Origin: Didymodactylos carnosus
Taxonomy: Eukaryota > Rotifera > Eurotatoria > Philodinida > Philodinidae
DNA: 27,592 bases
Assembly (NCBI GenBank): GCA_905250885.1
Contig: CAJNOQ010001900.1
Location: forward strand, 1 to 27,592
Direction: 5' to 3'
Shown here: piece by piece, positions 10,273 to 20,476 of the stretch
Layout of the letters: each line of letters opens with the position of its first letter
Position numbering within the stretch: position 1 is the stretch's first letter
The notes under the pieces: model-generated
What the model saw: the letters and a program-made list of their open reading frames with translations, nothing else
What the model was told of the DNA's origin: nothing
Databases searched by the model: none
Translations under genes and position numbers: made by a program

Positions 10273-10521
10273 ATGTTTTCTCGATCTAGAAGCTTTTCGA
10301 TAAAACTGAGGCGACAAACGTTTTTTGCTCATGTTTACCCCTGGTTTACGTGGATCATTCCGATATTCTTTTATTTAACCATCACACAACAAGAACGAAT
10401 TGTTCGTCTTTATTCTTTCTATCTGCAAAAGGTCTATGGCTGTACTTCTTTCGACACCTATTCTTTCTTCTGTCTTTCCGGTGTACTAACATTTCTTGAC
10501 CGTATTTATAACCGTGTCTAA
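10273..10521 (+). CDS. Short frame inside the long-TIR element, unknown
   Basis: An 82-codon frame opening at ATG and lying wholly in the unique centre of the inverted-repeat element. The product begins with a basic, serine-rich segment (SRSRSFSIKLRR), then an aromatic hydrophobic segment (residues about 18-36) that might span a membrane. I recognise no family and no transposase motif. It could be element cargo, a fragment of a captured gene or chance. Confidence 0.25.
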   Translation: MFSRSRSFSIKLRRQTFFAHVYPWFTWIIPIFFYLTITQQERIVRLYSFYLQKVYGCTSFDTYSFFCLSGVLTFLDRIYNRV

Positions 10522-10525
10522 ATAC

Positions 10526-10723
10526 ATGGCCGTACTCTCTATTTTACATGACACTCTAGCTCTTTTTCACTCTTGGAATCTTTATTACTCTCTTCTTCCA
10601 TCGGAAAAAGAACAAACGATACGAAGAGCTGGATTCAGAAAAAATGACCGGCAACTAAGATATTTATCACAAAAATACACACATGTTTTTAGCAGCTGGT
10701 TCATCTTCCAAAACCAATACTGA
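10526..10723 (+). CDS. Second short frame inside the long-TIR element, unknown
   Basis: A 65-codon frame from ATG at 10526, beginning 4 bp after the first frame ends, in another frame. It ends at the inner edge of the right arm. The product is polar and basic in its second half (EKEQTIRRAGFRKNDRQL). No family was recognised. The tight spacing could mean the two are one frameshifted gene, but this is speculation. Confidence 0.22.
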   Translation: MAVLSILHDTLALFHSWNLYYSLLPSEKEQTIRRAGFRKNDRQLRYLSQKYTHVFSSWFIFQNQY

Positions 10724-10956
10724 GATTCATTTCGATATTTTTCGAATAATTTTCGAAATATAAAACCTTTTCTAAAAGCTCTTTTTTCATATCCCGATGC
10801 TTTTACTAACTAACTGTCTTCTGAAGAGAAATTTGTCGTGCGGAATACTGATCAGTCTCACAACATAGAAAAGAAAAGAAAACAGATGTCTATGTATCCC
10901 CTATTTTTTATCATCCCGAAAGTCACTCGTCCGGCGTCTGTTCGGTCAATATTGAT

Positions 10957-11173
10957 ACCCAAGTTTTGTTTTTCTGTAAATAAAAAAAGGTACATTTTCT
11001 CCTGTTAATAAACAACAACAACAAAAATTCTGTATCTTTTAGGCCTTGAACCACATTTTTGCAAAATAATTAAGGAGAAAAAATTGCATTTCGAGTTTTT
11101 TTCTAATTTTGCATTTGAATAGTTGAGATTTTCGTGGTTTCAAGTATTTTTACTGTTGTAAAAGAACGAGACA
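10957..11173. other. Spacer between two mobile elements
   Basis: AT-rich, with AATAAA at 10979 and an ACAACAACAACAA run at 11011. Nothing coding was seen. Confidence 0.45.
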
Positions 11174-11854
11174 TGCTTATTTTTAAAACAATACATGAAT
11201 AAAAAACCTAGCTGTAATTCTCTTTCTTTCTTGTTGTTTTTGTTTATCTAAATGGCTGATCAATTTATGTATGGTATTATCAATATCACTTGATGTTGGT
11301 GATTGCTGAATTCTGCTATCATTGTGTTAAATATCCAAGCATGAGTGTCGTTTTGATGATGATGATGAAGTTAATGCAAAACATTGCACACTAGATGGAG
11401 CATAGGTAATAACACCTAATCTGGTATTCCGTGGAATGTGTCTTGGATGGTCATTTAGATTGATCACCGTTAATTTTGTCGTGTAATTGTAATTTTTAGT
11501 AATGCATGTGGCATCAAAATTGCCGGATTATGTTGGAATTGTTGTTCTGGATGAAATATAACTGTGTCAGCTGTTGAAATGGGAACTTGTGCTTCAATCT
11601 CACACTCTTGTCATCAAAAGCAACATTTTCTGTATCTTCATCAAATGGTATTGATACTGGACCAGATCTAGTTCTAATTCTAATCTCCTGACTGCTGTCT
11701 AATACATCACCTTGGTATTGTCGTACCCAATCTTTACCCAAAATAAAATCGGTACATAGGGAATCCGCCACCAATGCCGTAACTCAGGTGGTTATATATT
11801 TAATTCTAACCTTCAGTTGTACTTCGCCAATAAAATGCATATTAGTCTTATTGG
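11174..11854 (-). pseudogene. pol: Protease-to-polymerase connector of gypsy-like retrotransposon 2, broken
   Basis: Read on minus, three frame segments join into the region that follows the retropepsin in gypsy-type Pol. First is QLANKTNMHFIGEVQLKV (about 11850), then after an in-frame TGA LVADSLCTDFILGKDWVRQY (11774 downward, typical of the end of the protease fold). Next is KLTVINLNDHPRHIPRNTRL (about 11480-11400), and in another frame DIDNTIHKLISHLDKQKQQ (about 11270-11200). Homology ends near 11174, before any reverse-transcriptase motif. At least two frameshifts and one stop show that this copy is dead. Confidence 0.7.
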
Positions 11855-12060
11855 CTAATTGATAATAATAACTTTTTCTTGTGATGGTGCATGATGAAGC
11901 TTTGAGAAGGTGGATTGATTAATAATTGAATTGGTGGCTCCTGTATCCACCAAGGTTTTGATCATTTTTCCATTCACTGGAACTGTAATAAATGTTAAAG
12001 GTGATGGTTTTATATTGTGATTGTTGGAGCCACTACCACCATTACCTGACTCCATCACTG
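11855..12060 (-). pseudogene. Retropepsin-like aspartic protease, gypsy-like retrotransposon 2
   Basis: The minus-strand frame contains TFITVPVNGKMIKTLVDTGA followed by TNSIINQSTFSKL. The D-T-G-A is the single-chain aspartic protease active site that dimerises to cut Gag-Pol. A Gly/Ser/Asn-rich linker precedes it. The frame stops at VIIIN and continues in the next frame, so an indel separates it from the downstream part. It is encoded after gag, as expected for a gypsy element. Confidence 0.8.
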
Positions 12061-13318
12061 ATTTAAATATTGCGAACAATATCTGGCATAATGTCCAGGC
12101 TGACCACATGTATAATATACTTGTTGTTGATCATGATATCGACTGATGTTGTATTTGATTGTGGGACACCTTTTCTAGGCGATGTTTCTTGTATTGTCGC
12201 TGTTGTTCCTAAGTCATTGAGCTGAACATTTGATAATCTGACTTGAATATGTTCACGTTGTTGCATAATATTAAAAAATTGTTCTGGTTTTGTTATTTGT
12301 TGGTTTAATGCATAATGTTGCAATTCCGGTTTTAATCCATCTTGTAAATAGCCAATTCGTGATGAATCTGCCATACTGGAATCGTATTTATCACATAAAT
12401 TCATTATGTCACGATAAAATCTTGAAATTGGTTCATTTCATGCTTGTTTACGCCCGGCTAACTGGCGTAATATTTCTCGGTCATTGGATGGTGGTATTGC
12501 CGGAAATCTGTGTGATAGTAATTGGTTAAACGTTTTCCAATCACATATTTTATCTTGATTCTTTTGATACCAATTTTGAGCATCACCTTCTAGTTTAAAT
12601 TTTGCCACGACATATAACTCATCATCACTACAATTCACCATCTTACCTATTTGTGTGATGTTATTTAACCACATTTTCATTGTCTTTTCCACTAAATATA
12701 GGTAATTGTTTTACCTTATGTTCCGTTCCATCAATGTTTTAAGCAAATTATTTGATAAGTCGATTGTTGAGACAGATTTTGTATTTAACATTGTTGTTGA
12801 AGAGGGAATTGTTTGTTCCAGTTTAATTAAATCATTATGATGATTAACACATGTTGGGTATTTCTCGACTATTATTTGTCTAAATGAATCCCAGTCATAA
12901 ACTTGGTTTTTATTCTTAATATACCAACTTAAGGCTTCACCCTTTAAATACCATACAGCCAATTTACTCCATTTACCTTGTGCATGGTCAGTTAAATCTA
13001 GTGCAACTTCCAGTTGGTCGATCCATGCTACCACATCTTCTTGCTTGTACCATGAAAATCCTGAATTCTCTCTAATACATTTGGTATGTGTTGCTTACTT
13101 AAAATTGAGCTTAACGTAACTTTATCATCTGATCGTATTTTATCCTCATCTAAGATCGATGTTGTCCGAAATAAAGTGGTTGCGGATTTATCAATATATC
13201 CACGTTCATCCTCAATTGCAGCAGTCTTTTGTTTCGACTGTGTATTACAATCATTGTTGCTCATGTTTGGTGTTAATTTGTTTGTTTTTGACCTTGTTCT
13301 ATCTACAATTACGTTCAT
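12061..13318 (-). pseudogene. gag: Gag polyprotein with two tandem capsid domains, gypsy-like retrotransposon 2
   Basis: Translation on minus starts at ATG 13318 (MNVIVDRTRSKTNK), 116 bp inside the primer site. A first capsid-type domain reads EDVVAWIDQLEVALDL, LAVWYLKGEALSWYIKNK and WDSFRQIIVEKYPT (about 13050-12840). A second, clearly related one reads QLPIFSGKDNEN, WLNNITQIGKMV, AKFKLEGDAQNWYQKNQ and WKTFNQLLSHRFPA (about 12715-12500). After it come NEPISRFYRDIMNLC and QDGLKPELQHYALNQQ. A zinc knuckle follows at 12073-12115 (TCGQPGHYARYC), but its first cysteine is tyrosine. Breaks are frameshifts near 13050, 12725 and 12690, an in-frame TGA at about 12435 (likely former Trp), and a shift before the knuckle. 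Confidence 0.8.
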
Positions 13319-13434
13319 AAACTTGAAAGTCAATATAAATCAATAAATTCCAATTATAATACGCTTCCAATAATAAATAGAATAATATACTAAACGAGGA
13401 GTCCGCCTATTGTGATGATATAACTTTCACAATA

Positions 13435-13452
13435 GTTACCGCTGTCACCAGT
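13435..13452 (-). other. Primer-binding site of retrotransposon 2
   Basis: On minus, ACTGGTGACAGCGGTAAC follows directly after the LTR end. It shares the TGGTG start with element 1 but then differs, so the two elements probably use different tRNA primers or one site has changed. Confidence 0.7.
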
Positions 13453-13970
13453 TGTTAGGTCGGGCGCTGTCACCAGGTGAAAATCTCTTTCACCGATTGA
13501 AAAGTCTAAGTTAATCGAGCAAATAAAACTTTATTTGTATTCAAGAAAAACCTATCGAATCTACTAAAATACATCGTTATTTATAGCAAAAAATCAAACA
13601 TTTAAGATGAACAAAATGATGCAACTCTAAATTACACCATGCTAGGATTATCTGGAAACCTATGACGTAATGAAAAGAGATTGAAATCCTATGAATGATG
13701 AAATAGCACCTAGAACAGCGTACAAGACCATTGGTCTGATGAAATAGATAACTACCATATGATATCGCAAAAACCGAACGCGATCATATGTATGACGAAA
13801 TAGACAAAAAAGAAAGAGAACATATGTATGATGAAATGGACAAAGAGACAGAGATCATATGTATGATGACACATAAAAAGGGAACGAAAAGAGATAAACG
13901 AAATACATGATGAAACAGTTAAAACAGAACGACCTTTAACTTAGGGAGTGAACGTATTCACTTCCTAACA
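13453..13970 (-). mobile_element. LTR of gypsy-like retrotransposon 2 (518 bp)
   Basis: The plus strand starts TGTTAGG and ends CCTAACA, perfect 7-bp inverted ends. In minus orientation a TATA box (plus 13578-13585) is followed about 50 bp later by AATAAA (plus 13530-13535), the order expected for U3-R. The U3 part holds three copies of a roughly 35-bp subrepeat starting CATATGTATGA (13785, 13821, 13856). Only this LTR is in the window; the opposite end of the element is lost near 11174. Confidence 0.82.
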
Positions 13971-13981
13971 GATGAAGCCTT

Positions 13982-14291
13982 GAATTTTGCCCATAATTCT
14001 CAATTTTCTCCACCAGAACTCACTTTTCATGCAATAAAAATATCATATTCAGAGTCAGCGTCGAAAACTGACTCGAATGACATATGGTTTGAAATTTTCC
14101 GTCGATTTTCATTTTTTCATGAAAATCTCAGTAATTTTTCGACGGGAAAATGCGAAAAAGACAAAAGTGGTCGCACAGGATGAAACGGTACATCATTCGA
14201 GTCAGTTTTGGACGCTGACTCCGAATATGATATTTTTATTGCATAAAAAGTGAGTTCTGGTGGAGAAAATTCAGAATTATGGGCAAAATTT
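13982..14291. mobile_element. Foldback/MITE element A (about 310 bp)
   Basis: Arms of about 105 bp (13982-14087 and 14185-14291) pair with about 8 mismatches, including TTTTGCCCATAATTCT and CTCCACCAGAACTCACTTTT. A second, inner inverted repeat (ATTTTCCGTCGA at 14094-14105 with TCGACGGGAAAAT near 14139-14151) lets most of the element fold as one long stem. It has no coding capacity; the frame 13980-14183 runs through the arm. It lies 12 bp from the LTR end of retrotransposon 2. Confidence 0.85.
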
Positions 14292-14485
14292 CTAAGTTTT
14301 CACTCCTGATTTAGAAAAAGTGGGATTTCTCAACAGGAAAAGAAAAAATCAGAAATCGATGCATTGATCATCGTGGCAATGTTTATTCTTGTCGAATCTT
14401 AAATGGAGTCTACAAAGATGATTTTTCTCAAAAGCCAAGTTGTGGCCTCTAAGCGAGCAAACTTCGAATCCCTCTATTGCGCTCA

Positions 14486-14716
14486 TTTTGAGTCAGAAAT
14501 TCACCGAAATTTCAAAAGGTACTCAAGAAGTGCTCATGAAATAGTGTAAGTGGAGAAAACTCATATTTTAACGCCTTAAAGACCAAAAGTTTTCAGAAAC
14601 TTGCTATAAAACCTCAACCATAAAAACTCACATTTCGGATTTTTTCTGCTTACGCTTCTTTACAGTCACTTTTTGGGTATCTTTTGAAATTTTGGTCAAT
14701 TTCTGACTCTGTTTAA
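14486..14716. mobile_element. Foldback/MITE element B (about 230 bp)
   Basis: The left arm (about 14486-14575) and right arm (about 14630-14716) pair imperfectly over roughly 85 bp. The best block is GAGTCAGAAATT, with ATTTCAAAAG. The arms are more diverged than in element A, so it is older. No coding capacity. Confidence 0.7.
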
Positions 14717-15472
14717 AAATGAAATTGTCTTATTCGTTGCAATATTAATTTTAGTATTTTTCCTGCATTTCAATACGTACAGAAAAGAAAAGGGGGTAAT
14801 TGTTTCTCGTTCTGCATTAAATTAAAAGCAAACGAGCTGAAATTTTTATTTTAGATAGTAGATAACTATGTGTGACTATGCTGAAAATATGAGTACAAAC
14901 AAAGCGTCCATCATCCGGAGAGGTCCCTTGCACGGGAACGAAATTTGCTCTTTTAACGTGTAGGCTAAATTTCTCCATCAGCTTTGGTCCGTTTGAAGTC
15001 AAACTTGGGTCTTTTATAGAAGTTGACTTGTCCTAGCTATACTTAAAAAAATGAGCAAAAACAAACTTCAAACAACGCAGAAAAAAATTTCTTACCTACC
15101 GTGAGTCAGTTATGGTAACTTGAAAAATTCGTAGCTAGCCTCCACGGGCGATTGGGCAGCTGCCATGCTGGGGTGTGTTACTACAGACCAGTACCTATCT
15201 ACTCATGGTACTTTCGAGTCAAAGTCGAAGTATCAGCTGGCGACGTTCCCTCGTAAGACGCAGAAAACGAAAAACGCACATGGATACATTTTGGTCCTGG
15301 AACTCGGGACTTACCCCATATGTGTTAGGGTGTAGGCACAAGTTATTAGCGGACAGACAAACACGTCAGGACACAGAATACGAGAGTGATTAGAAATAAT
15401 AATTCAAGAATTGGGAATGTGCTTCATTTACCTCTTGCCTAGGCAAGACCTATTATTTTTATAAATACTTAC
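14717..15472. other. Spacer with dispersed-repeat traces, no gene
   Basis: The 15230-15258 stretch repeats the GTTCCCTCGTAAG motif seen near 8030. The frames at 14817-15002 (minus) and 15175-15393 (plus, GTG start) show no recognisable protein features. Confidence 0.45.
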
Positions 15473-16148
15473 TCGACCTTATACGACTCTTATTAAGTTC
15501 GTATATAAGTATTCGGCTACGATTGTGGTGATTATTCTGGACCAGACTTATAAGAACTTGATCAGTGATCCATAATTTTTAGCAAAAAAATTCTTGTTAG
15601 ATTTCTACGACTATTGTATGCGATGTTTATAATTATGTAAGGGATTCTTCAACGGACAGCATACTGAATATTATTTTAGAGGGTAGCATTGAGGTCCGCC
15701 CACCATTACATGACATAAGAACCGCAAAACATTCAATACTTTCATTGTGTAGAGCATCGAAACTTGGATCTGCAAAATCACGAAAGTTTTTTTGTCAGAA
15801 TCAGATAAGAATTTTATAAGACGTTCATACGCAACTGGTAAGAAACTGATAAGATTCTTATAAGATATTCATAAGAAAGTGATAAGACGGCTTGTTACTT
15901 TCTTATGAATATCTTATAAGTTTCTTATAAGAATCTTATCAGAACCAGTGAATTTCTTACCACTTCCGTGCCACATCTTATATAAGAATCTTATCAGAAA
16001 CTTATAAAAATCTGATAAGTATTTTGTATGTTTCTTCTGAGATCCTTATATAAGAATCGATGTCTAGGGTATAAGTCTCATCCAGAATAATTACCGCAAT
16101 CGTGGCCGAACGCTGTATACGAACTTAATAAGAGTCGTATAAGGGTCG
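15473..16148. mobile_element. Foldback element C with ATAAG/CTTAT-rich core (about 676 bp)
   Basis: Outer arms 15473-15552 and 16070-16148 pair over about 80 bp, including TTATACGACTCTTATTAAGT and ATTATTCTGGA. Inside, from 15800 to 16055, lie around twenty copies of ATAAG or CTTAT, often joined as CTTATAAG. The innermost part (15833-15885 against 15896-15950) is itself a long inverted repeat with only about a dozen unpaired central bases. The element is therefore a nested palindrome. It encodes no protein. Confidence 0.85.
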
Positions 16149-16233
16149 CACTTGACACGAATATAAGTGATATAAGCTTCTTATACATCCATAGTCAGTT
16201 AAATGTATAACATTTGATGTCTAGACCTTGCAA

Positions 16234-16457
16234 GCAACGATTACAATTGCACAATGTAAACTTGAAACACATATTATTCCAGCTATTATTAAAGTTCAAC
16301 TTTACATGAACAGAATTCTGAAATTCTGCATTCTAGGGGTGAGAGTGAGTGTGCAACTTTACATGTATGTAAGAATTCTCAACATGTAAAGTTCAGAATT
16401 CTTAAACTCTAAGAATAGTAGCAGTGTTTGAACTTTACATTTTGCAATCGTAATCGC
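16234..16457. mobile_element. Foldback/MITE element D with AACTTTACAT repeats (224 bp)
   Basis: Termini GCAACGATTACAATTGCACA (16234 on) and the reverse complement of 16424-16457 pair over about 35 bp. Inside, the 10-mer AACTTTACAT or its complement occurs about five times, and AGAATTCT palindromic units recur. The arrangement of repeated subunits in opposite orientation mirrors element C with another motif. Confidence 0.8.
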
Positions 16458-16574
16458 GCAGCCCTGAATGTAATGTGAACAAGAAAGATAATTATAATAA
16501 TCCATAGAAATAATTTTCTATTGGTGATTCCTTTCCAGTCAAGGGATAAGTGAATCAGAATGGTGAATGCTACT

Positions 16575-16783
16575 TGTTTTAAACTAAATGAAGATTGTAA
16601 CTACAAACTGTTTGCTCCTTCCAGTTTCTTTGGCAATTTGTAGTTTCTGAGATAAATAAATTTTACATAAATGGCAGTGCCACTGTGAAATATAAAATCT
16701 GTTTATCTCAAGAACTATAAATTGCTAAAGAAACTGGAAGGAGCAAACAGTTTGTAGTTACAATCGTTATTTAGTGTAAAAGA
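16575..16783. mobile_element. Foldback/MITE element E (about 209 bp)
   Basis: Arms of about 95 bp (16575-16668 and 16684-16783) flank a small centre of about 15 bp. A 40-bp block around ACTACAAACTGTTTGCTCCT is perfectly paired. Nearly the whole element is a single hairpin. No coding capacity. Confidence 0.85.
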
Positions 16784-17403
16784 TGTATCTGATAAATTTC
16801 AGTCGAGATAACGTATATAAATTTAACTAAATCTCGCTTACATTAAGATTTTTTTCAGCAGTCTACATATCATATACCGCGAGACATAAAATACTAAAGG
16901 ATATACTATATAAAGATAACTCATGTAGAATGATAATTAACGGAATGGTAAATTTTAGTATAAAATTAATGTAGTCTTACCGCAGATTAACAAAAAAAGC
17001 CGCTACAAAATATAAAGACTGGATGAAAATGATCGTAATACTGCAAAAAAAGAGAAATAAAACTGTGATCTACTTGTTGAGATGTTTTTGAAACCTTTGA
17101 GATCGAATTTCGATTAGACTATTGGCGAAGACCCAATTTTATTGCTATTTTGTATGATATTTTTTAAAGATACTTTGTATGATTCTTAAGACCATGATGT
17201 TCTTATTATCCATTTCTTAAAGCCGTTTCTTCAACAGACTTTTTGTAAGATCATTTTGTTAGCGTGTATGCGCGATCCTGTTGTAAATCGTCTCCTAAAT
17301 CGTGAAAAGCCGTTGAGCCGTTAAGAAAAGGCTCAATACAGCTCGTTGCAAGTTTGTTGCTAGGCTCAGGGAAAATTGGCCCGTTACCGCTCAACTCAAC
17401 TGT
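16784..17403. other. No supported gene
   Basis: AT-rich DNA; nothing recognised. Confidence 0.45.
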
Positions 17404-17865
17404 TCACTTATCTCTGGTAGACAAATAAATAGTATTATTATGTATCCATAAGACGGAAATGATGAAAAATTCAAATGACAGTTTTTCCTGTAAGCAGTTA
17501 CAGTGATGAAAAACAAAAGCAAGCTTTGCGCGTCCCCAGAGGGATATGAGACCCTCAGTCTTATAAGCAGGAATACTGATGGAAAAGAGTGTTATAACAG
17601 CTCTTGTTCGCCCATGAGGAATGAATCTTCGCACAGCAATGAAGAATGTTGCTCCAGAACCGGTATAGAATTCAAAATTAGTTTCTTTGATATGTACATC
17701 AATACAAAAGAAACTATTACAAAATATTGTTGAAAAAAGTCCCCGTAGCAGAGAGGTGAATACGACAAGCATGTGGCAAGAAATAGCCTCGATTGGCCGA
17801 CATATTGGTTCGAAGGATACAGACGGGAACCGTGAACGCAACACGGATTTACCTCGCAGGGTCAA
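17404..17865 (-). CDS. Open frame of unknown status
   Basis: A 153-codon frame on minus, long for this AT-rich region, but its first codon is TTG; the first ATG is at about residue 32, leaving roughly 122 residues. The product is rich in Phe, Ile, Ser and Cys, with hydrophobic stretches (MLVVFTSLLRGLFSTIF, FEFFIISVLWI) but no clear signal peptide or domain. The plus strand also has open frames in the same interval (17503-17733, 17687-17872), which weakens the case. It may be chance or a decayed gene. Confidence 0.2.
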   Translation of the reverse strand: MTLRGKSVLRSRFPSVSFEPICRPIEAISCHMLVVFTSLLRGLFSTIFCNSFFCIDVHIKETNFEFYTGSGATFFIAVRRFIPHGRTRAVITLFSISIPAYKTEGLISLWGRAKLAFVFHHCNCLQEKLSFEFFIISVLWIHNNTIYLSTRDK

Positions 17866-19227
17866 TGCGTAGTTTCGATATAAGCGATAAGCGCATAGCA
17901 GCCTGTAGTGATAAAGAGGTAATGTACATAATGAGTACTCAATTAAAGTAAATCGCAGTGGTAATTAATTGATAATGAATGAACAACGAACGATTTAGAT
18001 TCTGTAGTCTAACTACATATCGTCTGCCATTATGAAATCGTTCAGGTTACTGAATGTGTCAACCAACCGCTTGAGACGTGCATGGGGCTGGAGGTGGGAT
18101 ATGAAGTTGTTGACTGCTTCAAGATAGAAAAGTGACATAACGACGAGATAAATTTAGATCGAATAGCGCGCCGCACGTTGGGGTGGACATTAGGTGACAA
18201 AATGAAAGTGGCTTTTTAAGATTCAAATAGTCTCAAATACACTTTGAAATACGGGCTATCTAATATCATAAAAATCTTTGTTCTAGGTGCCATAGTTAGC
18301 CGGAAAATACATTGTGAAATTTAGCCGAAAAAACTGACCGGTAAGCGATAACAAACATTATGATGATATCTGAAAATCATTTTTGAAAAGTTTCTGCATA
18401 ATTTTAAACTAGATGTTCTGATCTATTGATTCTTAAGGCCCTCCCACGGCTCAGAAATGCCGATTTTCGTCAAAAATATCGATTTTGAGAAAAGCACATG
18501 GTTAGATAGCCCAAAGTGTCTACTTTCTAATGGCATAACTTTTGTGTCGACAGGATGGTTTTTTCCTAGTTTTTGAGCGACCAGAAAACTTAAGAAAGTA
18601 TAGCCATTTTTTGTGTAACTTTTGAATAGTGCTAACCAGAGAGCTGAAGCTTTTAGACATGGAAAGAGGAACCTATGGAGCATCTTGAATACAAGTAACT
18701 TATTATTTCAAGATATATCAAAGATATAGTGTATATATTATTCGATACATCCTTTCTGTTGACGTGGTTGGAACGTCATTATTTTTCCCTTGTGTAGATT
18801 ATGTCTGTTTTTCTCAAATTTGTAAGACTTCAAAAATAAGACAATTTTCACTTAACAACAATATCCGAAAGAGTAATCATACGAAGAAACAAATTCTTCT
18901 TACTTTCGCTTAGTCAAATACTTAGACTATTTTTTATTTTCTTGAGTTGAAAATTTGTGAATGGGATATTTAGAAGTTATGACCAAAATTTCTTAGAACT
19001 TCAGGTCAATGATTCATCTTGATTGCATCATGTTCTCGCAGACAGAGCCGGATAAAGCATGATAGAATCAGTGCTATAGCTACCAAAAATAAAACTTTTC
19101 AAAAGAGCTGTAACTGCTCTAAAACTTACACTATTCGACGCTCTTCGACCCAGGAAGGTTTTCGAAATTTTTGAGAACTGCTTGATTAAACAGAATGATG
19201 TCTCACTATTTCAGAGATGTCGCTTAA
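17866..19227. other. No supported gene
   Basis: No coding region is supported. GGGCTATCTAA at 18255 and its complement near 18512 are a short inverted match that may belong to a diverged repeat. The minus-strand frame 18423-18683 has no recognisable features. Confidence 0.4.
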
Positions 19228-20342
19228 TTACGGGACAAAGTTCGGAAGCGTTTTTCTCAGTTTCTTGTTGATAACACACAGTTAGTAGATAAATCAGTTT
19301 TTCAGCGCTTCCATGAAAACATGCAGAAACCTTCGATGAAAGCGTTAGTGTTATGGATTCTGACAGCAGACATCTTGGGCGATCTAATAACGTGCTTAGC
19401 TCGATATTGAGTTTCCAATAAAAATTTCGTATTCCTGACGACAGAGAGCGGCCTGAAAAAATGCAAAAGTATATGGTTTCTTCATGGAACAGAGAACGGT
19501 TTTCACTGATGAAAATAAGTAATGGAAAGGAGCAGAAATTTTTAGTGTCCTTCGTACTCAGCTGTATTGTTCGTAACTACAAGATGGAGATCTTTTGTGC
19601 GACGCATATCGATATGTATATTTAACACGACTGATGTATATTTGGTTCAAAACTTCGTTAATTCATATCGTTTAACAATAGTTTAACAGGATAGCATTTC
19701 TACATTCGGATACTGATTGTTCCCTTTGAAATTTTTGATTCACGCTCCTTATTTGTAGAAAAATGAGCTCTACGTAATGTCAGTTTTAGATGTCTGTGAC
19801 AAAGACCCGAAAAGTACTATGACAAAGTTTGATATTCTATCTGCAGCGGTGGTGAGTCAAAACCTTCTTTTGTTGCTGTAACAGAAACGTAATCTGACTC
19901 AACAATTTCAGTTGATGATATTGCTATAAAGAGTTATAAATAATTAGAACGATTAGACAGAGACAAAGCGGGCGATGGAAGTTTACTCTATTACCAAGAA
20001 CACTTGATGGTAACGCGTCTCTCGATTATGGAAGATAAAGGTTATGAAATTATGTTTTTTGAGACCATCCTATCAAAAGTAGGAAGAGTCTTACTGTCTC
20101 TCAATTATCGCACGCCTAGTATGAATAATGAGCAGATTGACTCGTATATCCACTTTCTAAGTGAAACACTTTATAACATTTGAAATGAATCTTATTCGAT
20201 ACGATTACGCCGGTGTATTTATCGAAGCAAAACAGTAGAAAGCCAATTACTGCTAAAAAATGATCAACCATCAAAAGATTCTGTAGCCAAAAATGTGATT
20301 GACTTGCTGTTTATTTTAAACACCGACGTTTTTTTAAAAGCA
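19228..20342 (+). pseudogene. Possible decayed multi-exon gene, unknown
   Basis: Five consecutive plus-strand stretches are open without an ATG start: 19228-19407 (60 codons), 19422-19622 (67), 19759-19851 (31), 19944-20180 (79) and 20184-20342 (53, after an in-frame TGA). The third is bounded by an acceptor-like ...ttatttgtag and a consensus donor GTGAGT, and a matching acceptor (acaatttcag) ends at 19911, giving a 60-nt intron as is usual in rotifers. The peptides look like ordinary soluble helical protein (for example RERPEKMQKYMVSSWNRERF and YIHFLSETLYNI). LDRDKAGDGSL weakly resembles an EF-hand loop. I do not recognise the family. It could be chance. Confidence 0.28.
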
Positions 20343-20476
20343 TGATGCTGAACCTAAATGTATTTCAGCTCGAAGATTGAGCAGATTAAGTTATTGTAAA
20401 AAATGTTACTTGAACGAAGAAATTAGAGATATGAACCAGTATTTAAACTAAAATTCTGCCTTTCGATAAACGAGTC

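Larger units (their letters stand above)
9895..10956. mobile_element. 1,062-bp element with 233-bp near-identical terminal inverted repeats
   Basis: The left arm 9895-10127 and the right arm 10724-10956 are reverse complements of each other with a single mismatch (9901 against 10950). The 596-bp centre is unrelated to the arms and holds two short plus-strand frames. Long inverted termini with a small non-transposase centre fit a non-autonomous DNA transposon of foldback or MULE type. No direct target duplication is evident at the arm ends. The one-mismatch arms point to recent insertion or strong gene conversion, in contrast to the older elements around it. Confidence 0.85.

Noticed and set aside
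8083-13970. The two LTRs as ends of one retrotransposon
   Set aside because: They face in opposite directions, differ in length, sequence and primer site, and each has its own gag on its own strand.
14455-14475. B-box-like ACTTCGAATCC suggesting a tRNA or SINE
   Set aside because: No A box at the right distance and no cloverleaf could be drawn.
15800-16055. The ATAAG/CTTAT core as a telomere array or CRISPR-like array
   Set aside because: Units are in both orientations, irregularly spaced and enclosed by inverted arms; there are no spacers and no uniform period.
18423-18683. Minus frame of 86 codons
   Set aside because: No homology, initiation context or conserved neighbours recognised; typical chance length here.
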